The translations under genes were made by a program, and so were the position numbers. A model generated the notes under the pieces. The model did no database searches and was not told where the DNA came from. It was given only the letters and a program-made list of their open reading frames with translations. Below are positions 22,119-33,100 of a stretch of DNA of 64,000 nucleotides, piece after piece. Origin of the DNA: Dama dama (taxonomy: Eukaryota; Chordata; Mammalia; Artiodactyla; Cervidae); contig NC_083698.1 in assembly GCF_033118175.1 (NCBI RefSeq), positions 72,013,001 to 72,077,000 of the forward strand, given 5' to 3'. How positions within the stretch are numbered: position 1 is the first letter of the stretch; each line of letters starts with the position of its first letter.

Positions 22119-23277
22119 AAATGTGTCTTCAAATGCCCTTCAAGACATCTCAACCCTTGTGTCACACTGGTCAGCCACATGCTGATCCTCTTGGTGTGGA
22201 TCCCATGCTTTCTCCCATCCCCATGTCATTGTAGATTCTTTCCTTCTCAAATACCATTCTCTTCAATCCACTCCCCATTGTACCTTCAGCCAATTGATTC
22301 CATTAGATTTTCATCTAAACAGCTTTGATTTTTGAAATTAGGGAAGATTTCCCTGGTATTTCTGGGTCAAGGATTTCTACTCCTTCTTTATATCCACATA
22401 GCATATTGCGCACTTACAGAAAATTACAATTTTGTGTTACTAGGACAGCTATTGTATATTTAGATGTATTATATAATTATTTGTTTAAGCCTCCTTGCCT
22501 CCAACAGAGAGGGAGGCCAGTAATCTGCATAGAAATTGAAGGACTCAATCCATCCCTTTGAGCTGGATCCAGGAGGATTCACTATGTCATCATTTCAATA
22601 AATATCTAGTTAGTCTCGAGGTGCAAACACCTAATCTTGATTTAAAATTTAAAATAAAAAAACTGGTTGCTAAGGAACAGAAACTTTTCAGGTTTTCTCT
22701 TTCAGCCCCTAGGCTCTGGCAATAATTTCTACAACCATCATTCCTTTTTTGGAAAATCCACCTTTAGACTTGAGTTTTGAGGCTTCATGAGCGTGATGAA
22801 AAGTTCCATCGCAAACTGTGCCCTGGAGGAGATGATGTGTTTGTGATTTACCTTAGGGAAATGGTTCAGGCAGCCAATTTGACTGTTTAATGTGTGATGC
22901 ATGCATAGCTTGCTCATGAGCTCAGAGCTCTGAGAAAGAATAAGCAGAGGGGAAGGTTATCTTAAAAGGTGTTATCAGGGTTTTAGAGAGAAGGAAACAA
23001 TAGTTATGTCAAGTAAAGCTGTGATGTGAAAATTACTGCAATTATCAGGGATAAATAAATTTGAATTGGCACATCCTCAAGGATAGCTCATGCTTGGCCC
23101 CCATCTTTTCTCTTTCTTTCCACCTCTGTGTGCCTTTTCAGGAGCTCTGGAAGCAGAGCATGGGTATGATCCAAGGCCGGATTTTTCATTGCTGTTATTG
23201 ATTTTTTGGAGAGTTGAAGGCATCATATGCATTATTAGACATATGCTTACAACTCTGAATCAATTCAGAGAGGATAC
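22119..23277. other. Unassigned DNA
   Basis: About 1.15 kb with no repeat that I can name and no coding signal. It contains frames of 72-78 codons without domains. Confidence 0.4.
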
Positions 23278-23514
23278 TTTTTTAATTTATTATTTTATTG
23301 AAAGATAATTGCTTTACAGAATTTTGTTTTTTTTCTGTCAAACCTCAGCATGAATCAGCCATAGGTATACATAGATCCCCTCCCTTTTGAACCTCCCTCC
23401 CATCTCCTGCCCCCATCCCACCCCTCTAGATTGATACAGAGCCCCTGTTTGAGTTTCCTGAGCCAGACAGCAAATTCCTATTGGCTATCTATTTTACTTA
23501 TGGTAATGTAAGTT
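23278..23514 (-). mobile_element. Bovine-type L1 3' UTR, antisense
   Basis: Starts with a T-rich tail (TTTTTTAATTTATTATTTTA), then CCTCAGCATGAATCAGCCAT, CCCACCCCTCTAGATTGATA and GAGCCCCTGTTTGAGTTTCC up to ATTTTACTTATGGTAATG. After the BovB at 23515-24630, the L1 resumes with TAAGTTTCCATGTTAC at 24631-24646. Confidence 0.85.
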
Positions 23515-24630
23515 ATGCCAAAGGCTTTGACTGTGTGGATCACCACAAACTGTGGAAAATTCTTAAAGAGATGGGAATACCAGACCACCTGACCTGCCTC
23601 CTGAGAAATCTGTATACAGGTCAAGAAGTGACAGTTAGAATTGGACATGGAACAACACACTGGTTCCAAATTGGGAAAGGAGTATGTCAAGGCTGTATAT
23701 TGTCACCCTGCTTATTTAACTTATATGCAGAGTACATCATGAGAAATGCTGGGCTGGAAGAAGCACAAGCTGGAAGAAGCACAAGCTGGAATGAAGCACA
23801 AGCTGGAAATACACAAGCTTTCCAGGAGAAATATCAATAACTTCAGATATGCAGATGACACCACCCTTATGGCAGAAAGCGAAGAACTAAAGAGCCTCTT
23901 GATGAAAGTGAAAGAGGAGAGTGAAAAAGTTGGCTTAAAACTCAGCATTCAGAAAACTAAGATCGTGGCATCTGTTCCTATCAATCACTTCATGGCAAAT
24001 AGATGGAAACAGTGGAAACAGTGAGAGACTTTATTCTGGGGGGCTCCAAAATCACTGCAATGGTGACTGGAGCCATGAAATTAAAAGACACTTGCTCCAT
24101 GGAAGAAAAATTATGACCAACCTAGACAGCATATTAAAAAGCAGATAACCTTTGCTGGCAAAGGTTCATATAGTCGGAACCATGGTTTTTCCAGTAGTCA
24201 TGTGCAGGTGTGAGTGTTGGACCCTAAAGAAGGCTGAGCACTGAAGAATTGATGATTTCCAATTGCAGTGCTGGAGAAGACTTTTGAGAGTCTCTTGAAC
24301 TGTAAGGAGATCAAACCAGTCAACCCTAAAGGATATCATCCCTGAATATTCATTGTATATTGAATGAATGATGCTGAAGCTAAAACTCCAATACTTAGGC
24401 CATCTGATATGAAGAACTGACTCATTGGTAAAGACCCTGATGCTGGGGAAGATTGAAGGTGAGAGGAGAAGGGAAGACAGAGAATGAGATGGTTGGATGG
24501 CATCACTGACTCGACGGACATTAGTTTGAGGAAGCTCTGGGAATTGGTGATGGACAGGGAAGCCTGGTGTGCTGCAGTCCATGGGGTCTCAAAGAGTCAG
24601 ACACGACTGAGTGACTGAACTGAACTGAAC
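23515..24630 (+). mobile_element. BovB LINE, sense, 5' truncated; left arm of inverted pair
   Basis: RT from just after motif A (AKGFDCVDHHKLWKILKEMG) through GVCQGCILSPCLFNLYAEY and the catalytic YADD (23848-23859), then the C-terminal domain and 3' UTR to the GAACTGAACTGAAC tail. The frame breaks inside a local tandem repeat at 23754-23817 (see finding). It is inserted in an L1 3' UTR, with a short TAAGTT duplication at both edges. Non-functional. Confidence 0.95.
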
Positions 24631-24769
24631 ATAAGTTTCCATGTTACCCTTTTGGAAAGAGTCTTGTGTTTCTGTTTGAGTATTTTCATAATACTGCTGA
24701 AATCTAATGAAACTATTATTTTCTGTTTTTTGTTTTTTTTTTTTAATTCTGATCACTGTGTTGTTTTTG

Positions 24770-25910
24770 TTGTTCAGTTGCTAAGTCATGTGTGTTCAAC
24801 TCTGTTATCCCATGGACTGTAGCATAACAGGCTCCTCTGTCCTCCACTACCTCCCAAAGTTTGCTCAGATTTATGTCCATTTAGTTAGTGATGCTATCAA
24901 ACCATTTTATCTTCTGCCACCCTCTTCGCCTCCTGCCCTCAATATTTCCCAGCATCAGGGTCTTTAGCAAAGAGGTGGCTCTTCACAGGTGGCCATTGGA
25001 GTATTGGAGCTTCAGCTTCAGCATCATTCATTCAATATACAATGAATATTCAGGGATGATATCCTTTAGGATTGACTGGTTTGATCTCCTTACAGTTCAA
25101 GAGACTCTCAAAAGTCTTCTCCAGCACTGCAATTGGAAATCATCAATTCTTCAGTGCTCAGCCTTCTTTAGGGTCCAACTCTCACACCTGTACATGACTA
25201 CTGGAAAAACCATAGTTTTGACTATATGAACCTTTGCCAGCAAAGAGATGTCTGCTTTTAAATACACTGTCTAGGTTTGTCAGAGTTTTTTTCCAAGGAG
25301 CAAGCATCTTTTAATTTCATGGCTGCAGTCACCATTCACAGTGATTTTAGAACCCAAGAAAAGAAAATCTCTCATTGCTTCCACTTTTTCCCCTTCTATT
25401 TGCTGTGACTTAATGGGATTGGATGCCATGATCTTAGTTTTTGAATACTGAGTTTTAAGCCAGCTTTTTCACTCTCCTCTTTCACCTTCATCAATAGGCT
25501 CTTTAGTTCTTCTTCATTTTCTGCCAAAGAATGTCATCATCTGCATATCTAAGGTTGTTGATATTTCTCCTGGCCTTCTTGATTCCAGCTTGTTATTCAT
25601 CCAGCCAGGCATTTCTCATGATGTACTCTGCAAATAAATAAGCAAGGTGACAAGATATAGCCTTCTTGTACTCCTTTCCCAATTTTGAAGCAGTCTGTTT
25701 TTCCACGTCTGATTTTAACTGTTGCTTCTTAATCCACATACAAGTTTCTCAGGAGACAGGTAAGGTGATCACATTTTGTCAGAACTCTTCACAATGACCC
25801 ATCCATTATGGGTGGCTCTGCCCAGCATGGTTCAGTTCATAGCTTCATTGAGTTACACAAGTGCCTTTGCCACAACAAGGCTGTGACCCAGGAAGGGATC
25901 TGATCACTAT
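24770..25910 (-). mobile_element. BovB LINE, antisense, internally deleted; right arm of inverted pair
   Basis: The left end is a variant BovB 3' terminus (GTTGTTCAGTTGCTAAGTCA). It continues through the C-terminal domain and RT (YADD on the complement of 25536-25547) to about 25770. It then jumps to a BovB 5'-region sequence (ACATTTTGTCAGAACTCTTC, CACAATGACCCATCCATTAT, TTCATTGAGTTACACAAG) ending near 25910. Endonuclease and early RT are missing. All frames are broken. Confidence 0.9.
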
Positions 25911-25984
25911 ACCCTACTCTTAAAAAATCTAACAATAATATTTGAGTATATTAGGTATACAATTTTATGATCATATAATCTGTA

Positions 25985-26475
25985 AATAATGATATTTATC
26001 TGTTTCTTTCTAGAATTTGTTTCTTTTTCAACCTTTTTCATTTGCTAGCACTTCCAGAATAAAATTAAATATCCATAAGGATGCACATAACATTTTCTGA
26101 TTGCAATAAATGAGATTTAATTACGTCTCAGCAAAGTAAACTGTCTGTTGCTGTGTGGTAGATATTCATGATCATGTTCTAGGTTTAATAATTTTTTAAT
26201 CACAACTAGATATCTGGTTATTTCAAGTTCATTTTTATTAGCAAAATTAATTATTACAAATGGTTTATCAATATAAAAATTTAAGGTGATCATTTCTAAG
26301 TGAAACCCTATGTGATGATGACAATCAATATTTTAACATACTATTTAATTCTGTTTGCTGGTATGTTAATTTATTATTTTCATATCTGTGTTCATAGATA
26401 CATTTGTCTGAATTTTTGTCTATTGGAGTCATGTGAGGTTTTATGTTATTTTTTATCTTATGTGCTTTAGGGAAA
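25985..26475 (-). mobile_element. Old L1 ORF2 (RT region), antisense
   Basis: TTTCATTTGCTAGCACTTCC, then ATCCATAAGGATGCAC and TCATATCTGTGTTCATAGAT, follows in order the reverse complement of the L1 RT region (TTTCATTTGCTAGGACTTCC ... GCATCTATGTTCATGAG). Very decayed. Confidence 0.5.
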
Positions 26476-27954
26476 ATGAAATAAATTTTCTTACACAGCT
26501 GTGGTTAAAGACAGGACTGTATCTAAAATGCTTAGTCTAGTCCCTGGTACATACTATCAATATTAGTTTTTAAAACAAAATATTTCTTGATCGGGGTTTA
26601 TTCTAAAAGTAACAGATGTCATTAAAGAAATATTTGTAAGTAGAATTTTTCACACTTATTAGCACCAACAATATTAACATGTGGGCTTATCCCACCTGGA
26701 ACTTGAATATACAACATTTATTTAATCCTTGGCTTAAAAAGTTTATCTTCTAAGGGAGATTTCTAGTGTGAATAATTGCTTTAGTTGTAATTTTTTCAAG
26801 AGAAGCAGCACAGTCTTGGTGATGCCTTGGCAACAGACAGCCCTAACCCACATTTATTTCTGTTTCTGTGTATCACCACTCTAGGGGGGTTAGGGATCCA
26901 GCTCTGTGCCACCCTCACCTTCAAGATCCATCTGAAGGGGCAGCTGTAACTGGACCAGCTCACAATCCTGTAGGGGAGACAGGCTTTTAAATCAGGCAAC
27001 TGCCCCCAGAAGTGTAGCATTCTATCTGCAGCCTGGAGATATCAAGAGTCAGGGAGTCCAGCGGGCCAGGTGGCCAGGTGGAGACCAGAGGAAAAAAGCC
27101 AGTGAAGTCCCTTGTCTCCTGGGAGAGAGTTTCTGTTCTGTCTTGTCTGTTCTGATCTGTCTCATGGGGCCTAGGCCTGGCCAAGGCCTCCTAGCCAAGA
27201 GTATCTGGTGGGATGCACAGGAAGAGGCTGAGAGCAGGGTCTCCTCTACCCTCAGCAGTAGACTGGCCTTTCTGCACTTCACATCTTCCAGCAGTGTTCC
27301 CCTCCTGCAGACAGTACCCAGCTATTCCCCTTTCCTATACCCAGCCCTGTATGCAACCCTTTCCTACGCTTTGGGCTCTAGTCACGTCATCTCCTGCATC
27401 ACCTCTCTAGGTTGTCTTTCTTCATCTGTGTGGCATTGAAGCTTTACTCGCTTCTCCCTCCTCCTAGCTCAGCCCCTCCCTGACCTCCCTGCTGCTGTGG
27501 GTTCTCTGTTTTCCAGACCCAGGAGCCTTGCCCCATCTGCCATTGCTCAGCCCTAACTCAGGTACACACTCTGTTCCAGCCTTGGTGCCAATGCTGCAGG
27601 TTTAACTGAAACAACCAAGGCAGGAATGGAAGGGGAGGGAGGCTGCCCAGCTCTTTCTCACAAGAGCTTTGCTAGTCAAGCCCAGGATGTGCACCAAAGT
27701 CACAACTGGAAGAAAGAGACACAAATCATGAAACTTTTAGTCCTATTAACCCCATGTTCTCCCAGAATATAGGGGCATAATTTCCCTATTTGGAAAATGG
27801 ATTTTCTTTTCCTGAAATGTAATCTTTTTTTCTCCCTTAACATGAAACATTTACTGGAGTTCCTTCTCAAAACTGCATGGCTGTTGGCAAGCTATCCACT
27901 CTGGAGTCCGATTTCCCCAAAGGTGTCACATCTGAATTCTGAATCCATGAATAT
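26476..27954. other. Unassigned DNA, GC-richer from 26800
   Basis: 26800-27640 is GC-moderate, with an imperfect TCTGTTCTGTC/TGTCTGTTCTGATC cluster at 27130-27162, and open frames of 98, 77 and 74 codons on both strands, none with a domain. A possible 45-base splice-bounded segment is described in the findings. No CpG-island density, no promoter element I can support. Confidence 0.4.
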
Positions 27955-28345
27955 AGAAATTTATCTGGCCGGAGACTCTGCAGATGTGATCAAGGTAAAG
28001 ATTCTGAGATGAGGAGATGATCCTATAATAGCCAGGTAGGCACTAAATGCAATCTCAAAGGGCCTTTATTAATACTGAAAGAGAGAGGGCAGAGTGACTG
28101 GATATAAGAAGGACCCAGCCCACTGTTGCTGGTTTTGATGACGGAGGAAGGGGCCATGGGCCAAGGAATGTGGGTGGCCTCAAGAAGCTGAAAAAAGCAT
28201 GAAAATGGATGCTCCTCTTGAAGGAACCAGCCCTGCCAACAACTTGATTCAGAGTCAGCACTGATCTCACAGAACTATAAGATGATAAATTTACATTGCT
28301 CTAAATGTCTTCATTTGAGATAATTTGTGATTGTAGCAGTAGGAA
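27955..28345 (+). repeat. Old LTR-like repeat (MaLR type)
   Basis: GACTCTGCAGATGTGATCAA and GATTCTGAGATGAGGAGATG, then GGACCCAGCCCACTGTTGCT, GGAGGAAGGGGCCATGGGCC, GTGGCCTCAAGAAGCTG and AACTATAAGATGATAAATTT follow a common mammalian LTR in order, ending with the polyadenylation region. Assigned to the MaLR group by memory; no internal viral genes. Confidence 0.6.
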
Positions 28346-28879
28346 ACACATATAGGCAGAGTCTTGCATTCTTTGGTTGATAAGAATCAGCGCTTTGTGC
28401 TGCAACTCTTCTGATCTCTGGGACTGCATTTCATCACTGCCCATGCTTTTCATTTACTGACACAGGCTACTTCTCATAATGTTCAACTTGAAGAAAAGAC
28501 TTATGGGTTTGGAACCAAAACCAGAAACATTCCCTTATCCTGACTCAGGTCAGAGTATGATCTCACCCATGAAATTCCCAGGAGAAAGGTTTATTTGAGG
28601 CGAAGAGACTCCCAAAGCCAGTGAAAAGCCTGAATCCCACCACCCAGCACCACTCTGGACCTGATCCCCACGACCTCCCAGGGCTGCTGTTCACAAATAT
28701 TCTCACAGGTATCTTATTCTTACTCCCAACTAATCAGAGTGTTGCTCTTCTGAAGCTATTTTGGGGGGCTGGTATGGGTGAGCCCCGTTTCCCCGAGACC
28801 CTGTCACCTCCACTGGCACCCAGAAGCCTACTCCACCCAATGGCAAGATTCAATCTCCCGCACAGCCCTGTTCCCCCTG
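28346..28879. other. Unassigned DNA
   Basis: Start of a 127-codon frame (28621-29004) that begins with GTG, not ATG, and runs into the L2 fragment; not a gene. Confidence 0.4.
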
Positions 28880-29300
28880 CATCTCCTTCCTGGCTGGAAC
28901 TCTGCCTTTTTTGTCTCCCTCCAGCCTGCTGTCTGGCTCCTGGCTCTAGCACTGCCATTCACAAATCTGTTCTCTTTGCTTCCAAAAGTCTCTTTCTAAA
29001 ATGAACTTCTGTCTGTCCCTCTTACTTCCATGTCAGTGGTTCCCCATCGCCTGCAGGAAATTTCTAAAACTCTGTGGAGTTATTTTACAGTTGTCTGCAA
29101 ACTTACATCTGCCTGTGCCTGCAGCCCACCATTGCTGTCTCGACTCACGCATTAATGTCCCATCCTCAGGAGCTCTTAATGTCCTCCCTAAGTTATCATA
29201 TTTTCTGTTGCTCAGCATCATTGCCCACAATTATCTTTCACCTGAAACACAATATATTCCCTGCCATAATGTATCCTGTTGAAAGTATGGATGCTCTCCG
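28880..29300 (+). repeat. L2 LINE fragment
   Basis: CATCTCCTTCCTGGCTGGAA, TCTCTTTCTAAAATGAACTT, CAGTGGTTCCCCATCGCCTG and CAGGAAATTTCTAAAACTC follow the coding 3' part of L2 in order. No frame survives. Confidence 0.65.
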
Positions 29301-29513
29301 CCCTCAGCTTTCTGTTTCCTGTAAGGAGAGGCGGTTTGTCTTTTGTAGTTAGGTGAAAATCCTCTTGCTGGTGCTCACAGGAGTCTTCTGTCAAGGTTCT
29401 GTCATTGTTTTGGTAACAAAACCTCAACCTCAGCTGTGAATCAAATAGACTCTGTCTCTTTGTCTGTGCGTTCCATGGGGGTGGAGGTGGTCATGTATAT
29501 ATTCTGGTTTTCC

Positions 29514-29580
29514 CAGTGGCTTACACAAGCTCTGGCATACAGCAGATGCTCCATAAACGTTCACCAAATAAATAAAACCA
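29514..29580 (+). repeat. L2/MIR-type 3' tail
   Basis: AAGCTCTGGCATACAGCAGA then TGCTCCATAAACGTTCACCA and AAATAAATAAA matches GCCTGGCACATAGTAGGTGCTCAATAAA. Probably the end of the L2 at 28880. Confidence 0.55.
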
Positions 29581-30419
29581 AAAATAGGTCTATGGAAGTC
29601 CATCTGACCCCTCTCTGAGCCTCAGTTCCCAGGTCACTTCTGTAGAAAGCGTGGCCCTAGAGACCCGCTGAGCTACTCCTGCGGAGCTGGCTGCATTCTT
29701 GCCCCTCAGAATTCAAGTCTTTCCCAACAACCAAACAGAGGTGTAAACACTTCTTCCAAACTTTCTTTTTTTTTTTTTTTATTTAAAAGTGGGTTAGCTC
29801 ATCATTTTTATGTGATGTGTGGGAGTTGGAGTTTATAAACCATCAGGACATTAGAAACTTCAAACATTTCCATGGCTGTACACGTTTGATATTTGTCTTT
29901 TTAAAAAAAATGACTTGACTTAAAAGGACTAATCCCTTTTTACTGTGAGAGTGCAGAAGTGAAGGCCAAAGGTTAGGTTCCATTTGCTGTGATACAATCT
30001 TGTGTTCTGGTCTTAGCATTTTAAATTGTATGTATTCTTTTTGTTTTTAACCCACACTGGAGGTAGCAGCTAGTGCTTTTAATTAGAGCAAAGCTTGGGA
30101 GGGTCGAGGAGGAAACTGGCCTGGGAAGCATTCTCTCAGAAACATACGCAATGGGGAATTTGCTGAGAAACCGGTCGGCTGCAGAGCAGGTTTCTGAGAT
30201 GGCTGAAGGGGTTAGTTTCCTCCCTGTGGACCCAGGCCTGCCTCCACCTTCTCACAGTGTCCTGAGAATATGGGTGCTCCATTCCCTGCTCTGGTGAGTG
30301 AGTACAGCTCTGAACAGAGAAGGAAAAAGTCCCCAGATGGGACTGGATTTCTCTCTCGGAGCACATCCAGTGCAACCAATGTGAGCAGAGCCAAGGTCAT
30401 GAGCAGAAAGGTGAACACG
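29581..30419. other. Unassigned DNA
   Basis: T-run at 29766-29781. The minus-strand frame 30212-30430 reads a hydrophobic segment (FTFLLMTLALLTLVALDVL) but starts at TTG and adjoins a MIR; I do not call it a gene. Confidence 0.4.
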
Positions 30420-30570
30420 GTCCCACTCAAGCCCTGGGGTCATCATCACTATCTCCATTCACAGCCTAGGAGATGGAGGCTTGGGGTGGGGGGTGGGGGC
30501 CTGAAAATCTCCCCAAACACAAACAAAGCTGGACAGTTGACTGGAACTCAGATCCTGATGGTTAGATCCG
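30420..30570 (-). repeat. Probable MIR, antisense
   Basis: On the minus strand it reads GATCTGAGTTCCAGTCAACT, ..., CCTCCATCTCCTAGGCTGTG, AATGGAGATAGTGATGATGA: the MIR order from the CCCAGCTCTG part through CCTCATCTGTAAAATGGGGATAATG. An acceptor-like CTCCTAG inside it is part of the MIR. Confidence 0.5.
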
Positions 30571-31157
30571 AAGTGACCAGCTGTTCCATGCTTCACAGGA
30601 GGGAAATTATACACCAGGGAACTATCAAGGATGATACCTGATTCTTCACCCAAGTGTGAGTATCAACACCCTGATGTAGGCTAGGGAAAGAAGACAAGAT
30701 GCATTAAAGGACCACTGGGCTCAGAGATCCCACGGGGCTGGGCTAGCAGGCCCAGGGTCATGCTATCTGTGCTGGCAGGATAGAACATGCGGGTATGGCA
30801 GTCATCACTTGTGATGGTCAGTGTCATGTGTCAATGGGGCCGGGCCACTGTGCCCAGCTGCATGGTCAAATGCCAGTCCGGATGTGGCTGTGGAGGTATT
30901 TTGCAGACATGATTAACGTTTACAACCGGTTGATTTTAAGTGAGTAGATTACTTTCCATAATGTGGGTAATTATCTCATCTAATCAAAGGCCTTAAGAAC
31001 AAAGACTGAGGTTTCCCAAAGAAGGAATTTAGTCTCAAGACTTCAGCGGAGAAAAAGTCTGTTCAAGCTTCCACTGGGCCACCCTGCCCTGTCTGCTTCA
31101 TATTTGCCCATCCCCACAACCAGAAGCCAGTTCATAAAATAAATGTCTTCTTCCTCT

Positions 31158-31194
31158 CTCTCTCTCTCTCTCATATATGTGTGTGTGTGTGTGT
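31158..31194. repeat. (CT)n/(GT)n microsatellite
   Basis: CTCTCTCTCTCTCTCTC, then ATATATGTGTGTGTGTGTGT, within the tail of the old repeat. Confidence 0.9.
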
Positions 31195-31197
31195 ATA

Positions 31198-31300
31198 AAT
31201 ACTCCAGTATTCTTGATGGGTAAATCCCATTGACAGGGGATCCTGAAGGGCTATAGTCCATCGGGTTGCAAAGAATCACACACGGCTGAGCACCACGCAC
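31198..31300 (+). repeat. 5'-truncated BovA/Bov-tA SINE
   Basis: ATACTCCAGTATTCTTGATG, then CAGGGGATCCTGAAGGGCTA and GAATCACACACGGCTGAGCA: only the 3' half of a BovA unit, ending in a CA-rich tail. Confidence 0.88.
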
Positions 31301-31431
31301 ACACACATGCATATATTCTATGTCGCTGCTCTGGAAACATATGAGTACAATGCATGACCACTATCTTCATGTTAAAGGAATACACATAACTGAGATATAA
31401 AACAGATAAACATAAATGTATATATTATCCT

Positions 31432-31561
31432 CTGAAGAAGAAAATGGCAACCCACTCCAGTACTCTTGCCTGGAGAATTCCATGGACAGAGGACCCTGGA
31501 GGGTTACAGTCCATGGGCTCACAAAGAGTCAGACATGACTGAAGCGACTGAGCACTCATGC
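31432..31561 (+). repeat. 5'-truncated BovA SINE with 12-bp TSD
   Basis: GAAGAAGAAAATGGCAACCC, TACTCTTGCCTGGAGAATTC and AGTCAGACATGACTGAAGCG. The target-site duplication ATATATTATCCT is perfect at 31420-31431 and 31562-31573. Confidence 0.95.
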
Positions 31562-31573
31562 ATATATTATCCT

Positions 31574-31854
31574 AAGAGTTATCAAGAGAAGGAAACAGCC
31601 TGTTGCTGTAGAAAAGGACAGGAAGGTACTGGATTTAGATGGTGCCATTTTAGACAATTTCTCAGAAGAGCTCGCTTCAAAGTGGGGATGTGAATGACAT
31701 AGTGATGCCTCCCAAATGAAGACGTGGAAAAGAGCAGAGGAGAAATAGGTGATGAACTCAGACACTGAGAGGGGATCTGCACTCAGACTCCTGACGGAGG
31801 GCCAGGTCTGGGAGGACATCAAAGTGAAGAATGGAAGATCAAGGGCACAGGTGT
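31574..31854. other. Unassigned DNA
   Basis: Nothing recognised. Confidence 0.4.
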
Positions 31855-32005
31855 TCGTTGGGTGCCTGCCAGTTAGCAGGTACTGCCCAGTGTACAGAAA
31901 TGTATTATTAACTTAATCCTTGCAAATTCAGATGGGTTTTATTTATAATCCCACTTTACGGGGAAACTTGCCCCAAATCTCACAACCATAACGCTTCTCA
32001 TAATG
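31855..32005 (-). repeat. MIR SINE, antisense
   Basis: GTTGGGTGCCTGCCAGTTAG, TACTGCCCAGTGTACAGAAA, ACTTAATCCTTGCAAATTCA, CCCACTTTACGGGGAAACTT and GCCCCAAATCTCACAACC follow the reverse-complement MIR in order. Confidence 0.65.
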
Positions 32006-33100
32006 TAGTGAAATTATTATTTTTTAAATGTGGGTCTCCAGTTACAAGTTCTGAAGGAGCTGTGTAGTCCCATGGAAAGGGGGAGGGACACTGTGATGAA
32101 TGTTTGCTTTGAGTTTCTGTTTGATGTTCTTCTTTGTGCACCATGAAAGATTGTGCTCACCATTCATCTTCTCTGGAGATCCATTTTCTCAAATAAAAAA
32201 GCAGCGTCCACGGTCTGCGGATGATTTTCACGGTCTGCGGCTATGTTGACAGGCTGCGTTACCACTCCTCCACTCCTTTCTTGGTCAACCATGTTTGGAG
32301 AGTTCACTGGGTTTCTAAAGCACCTTTAGAATTCCTGAGAAAGATGAAAGTCAAGAGGGGGAAGGGATTGAAAGATCCTCCAGAAGCAGCACAGCTTTGC
32401 AATCATCAACACTGAATTCGTATTTGTTGCTCCTGAAGAAGAAACTGCAACGTATAGTGTTGGCTGACTGCAGAATGTGAGGAGCCACTTTGAAACCTGT
32501 TTAGATTTGGGTTAGGTGGGTCCAGCTGTCCAAAAACTTCTTATGGTTCACCTGTTGGGTTTATGGATGAGGAAGCAAGTGCCAGCCAGAGAAGCAGCTG
32601 TCTGAACATCTTGCTGCTCTATCCAGTCTGGACCTGTCTGATTCAGCTCCTCCACATGCCTGAGAAGAGAGGCCTTCATCACTAGTGACCATGGGCTACA
32701 CCTCAACATTTTCAGTTTTGTTTTGTTTTTTAATTTACAACTTGATATGATAGCACCTGAAGATACCAGATTAGTATTCAGCACAGCCTTTTTATTTCAG
32801 ACAGAAAGAAAATGAAGCCCAAGAGAAAATATGCCATTCTCTGAATCACATGTCAACTGAGGGGCCGAAACCACTTCCACAGCTGGTGCTTTTTTTGGCT
32901 ACTCTTATCCTCTCTCGTCTTTGGTTGCAATTCAAGAGTTTTCATAGTATTTCTTTACAATTACTAACAACTCTTCTGGCTGCAGTGAATGCTGTAGCTG
33001 AATCAGGGAGTTACAGGGGCCAATATTCTCTTGCCCCTTGGCATGGGTCTGGGCAGGCGTGCTGGCTGGCATCTACCTACAGAGCCTCTGTCCCAATGCT
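32006..33100. other. Unassigned DNA with a weak MIR
   Basis: Contains the duplicated 12-mer CACGGTCTGCGG (32209-32220, 32229-32240). 32785-32890 may be a very weak antisense MIR whose CAGACAGAAAGAAAATGA looks like a splice acceptor followed by an 84-codon frame; I judge this fortuitous. Confidence 0.4.

Larger units (their letters stand above)
30808..31345 (+). repeat. Old LTR/MER-like repeat with microsatellite end, invaded by BovA
   Basis: GATGGTCAGTGTCATGTGTC, GGGCCACTGTGCCCAGCTGC, GATTACTTTCCATAATGTGG, TCTAATCAAAGGCCTTAAGA and AAAATAAATGTCTTC follow, in order, a frequent mammalian repeat that ends with (CT)n, (AT)n and CTCTGGAAAC-like sequence. The TCTATGTCGCTGCTCTGGAA at 31318-31337 is its terminal part, displaced by the BovA at 31198-31300. 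Family not named. Confidence 0.55.

Noticed and set aside
28621..29004. 127-codon open frame on the plus strand
   Set aside because: It begins with GTG, has no domain, and its right third lies in an L2 fragment. Two other frames overlap it.
30212..30430. Minus-strand frame with a transmembrane-like hydrophobic segment
   Set aside because: Starts at TTG rather than ATG, and the upstream acceptor-like CTCCTAG belongs to a MIR. No family recognised.
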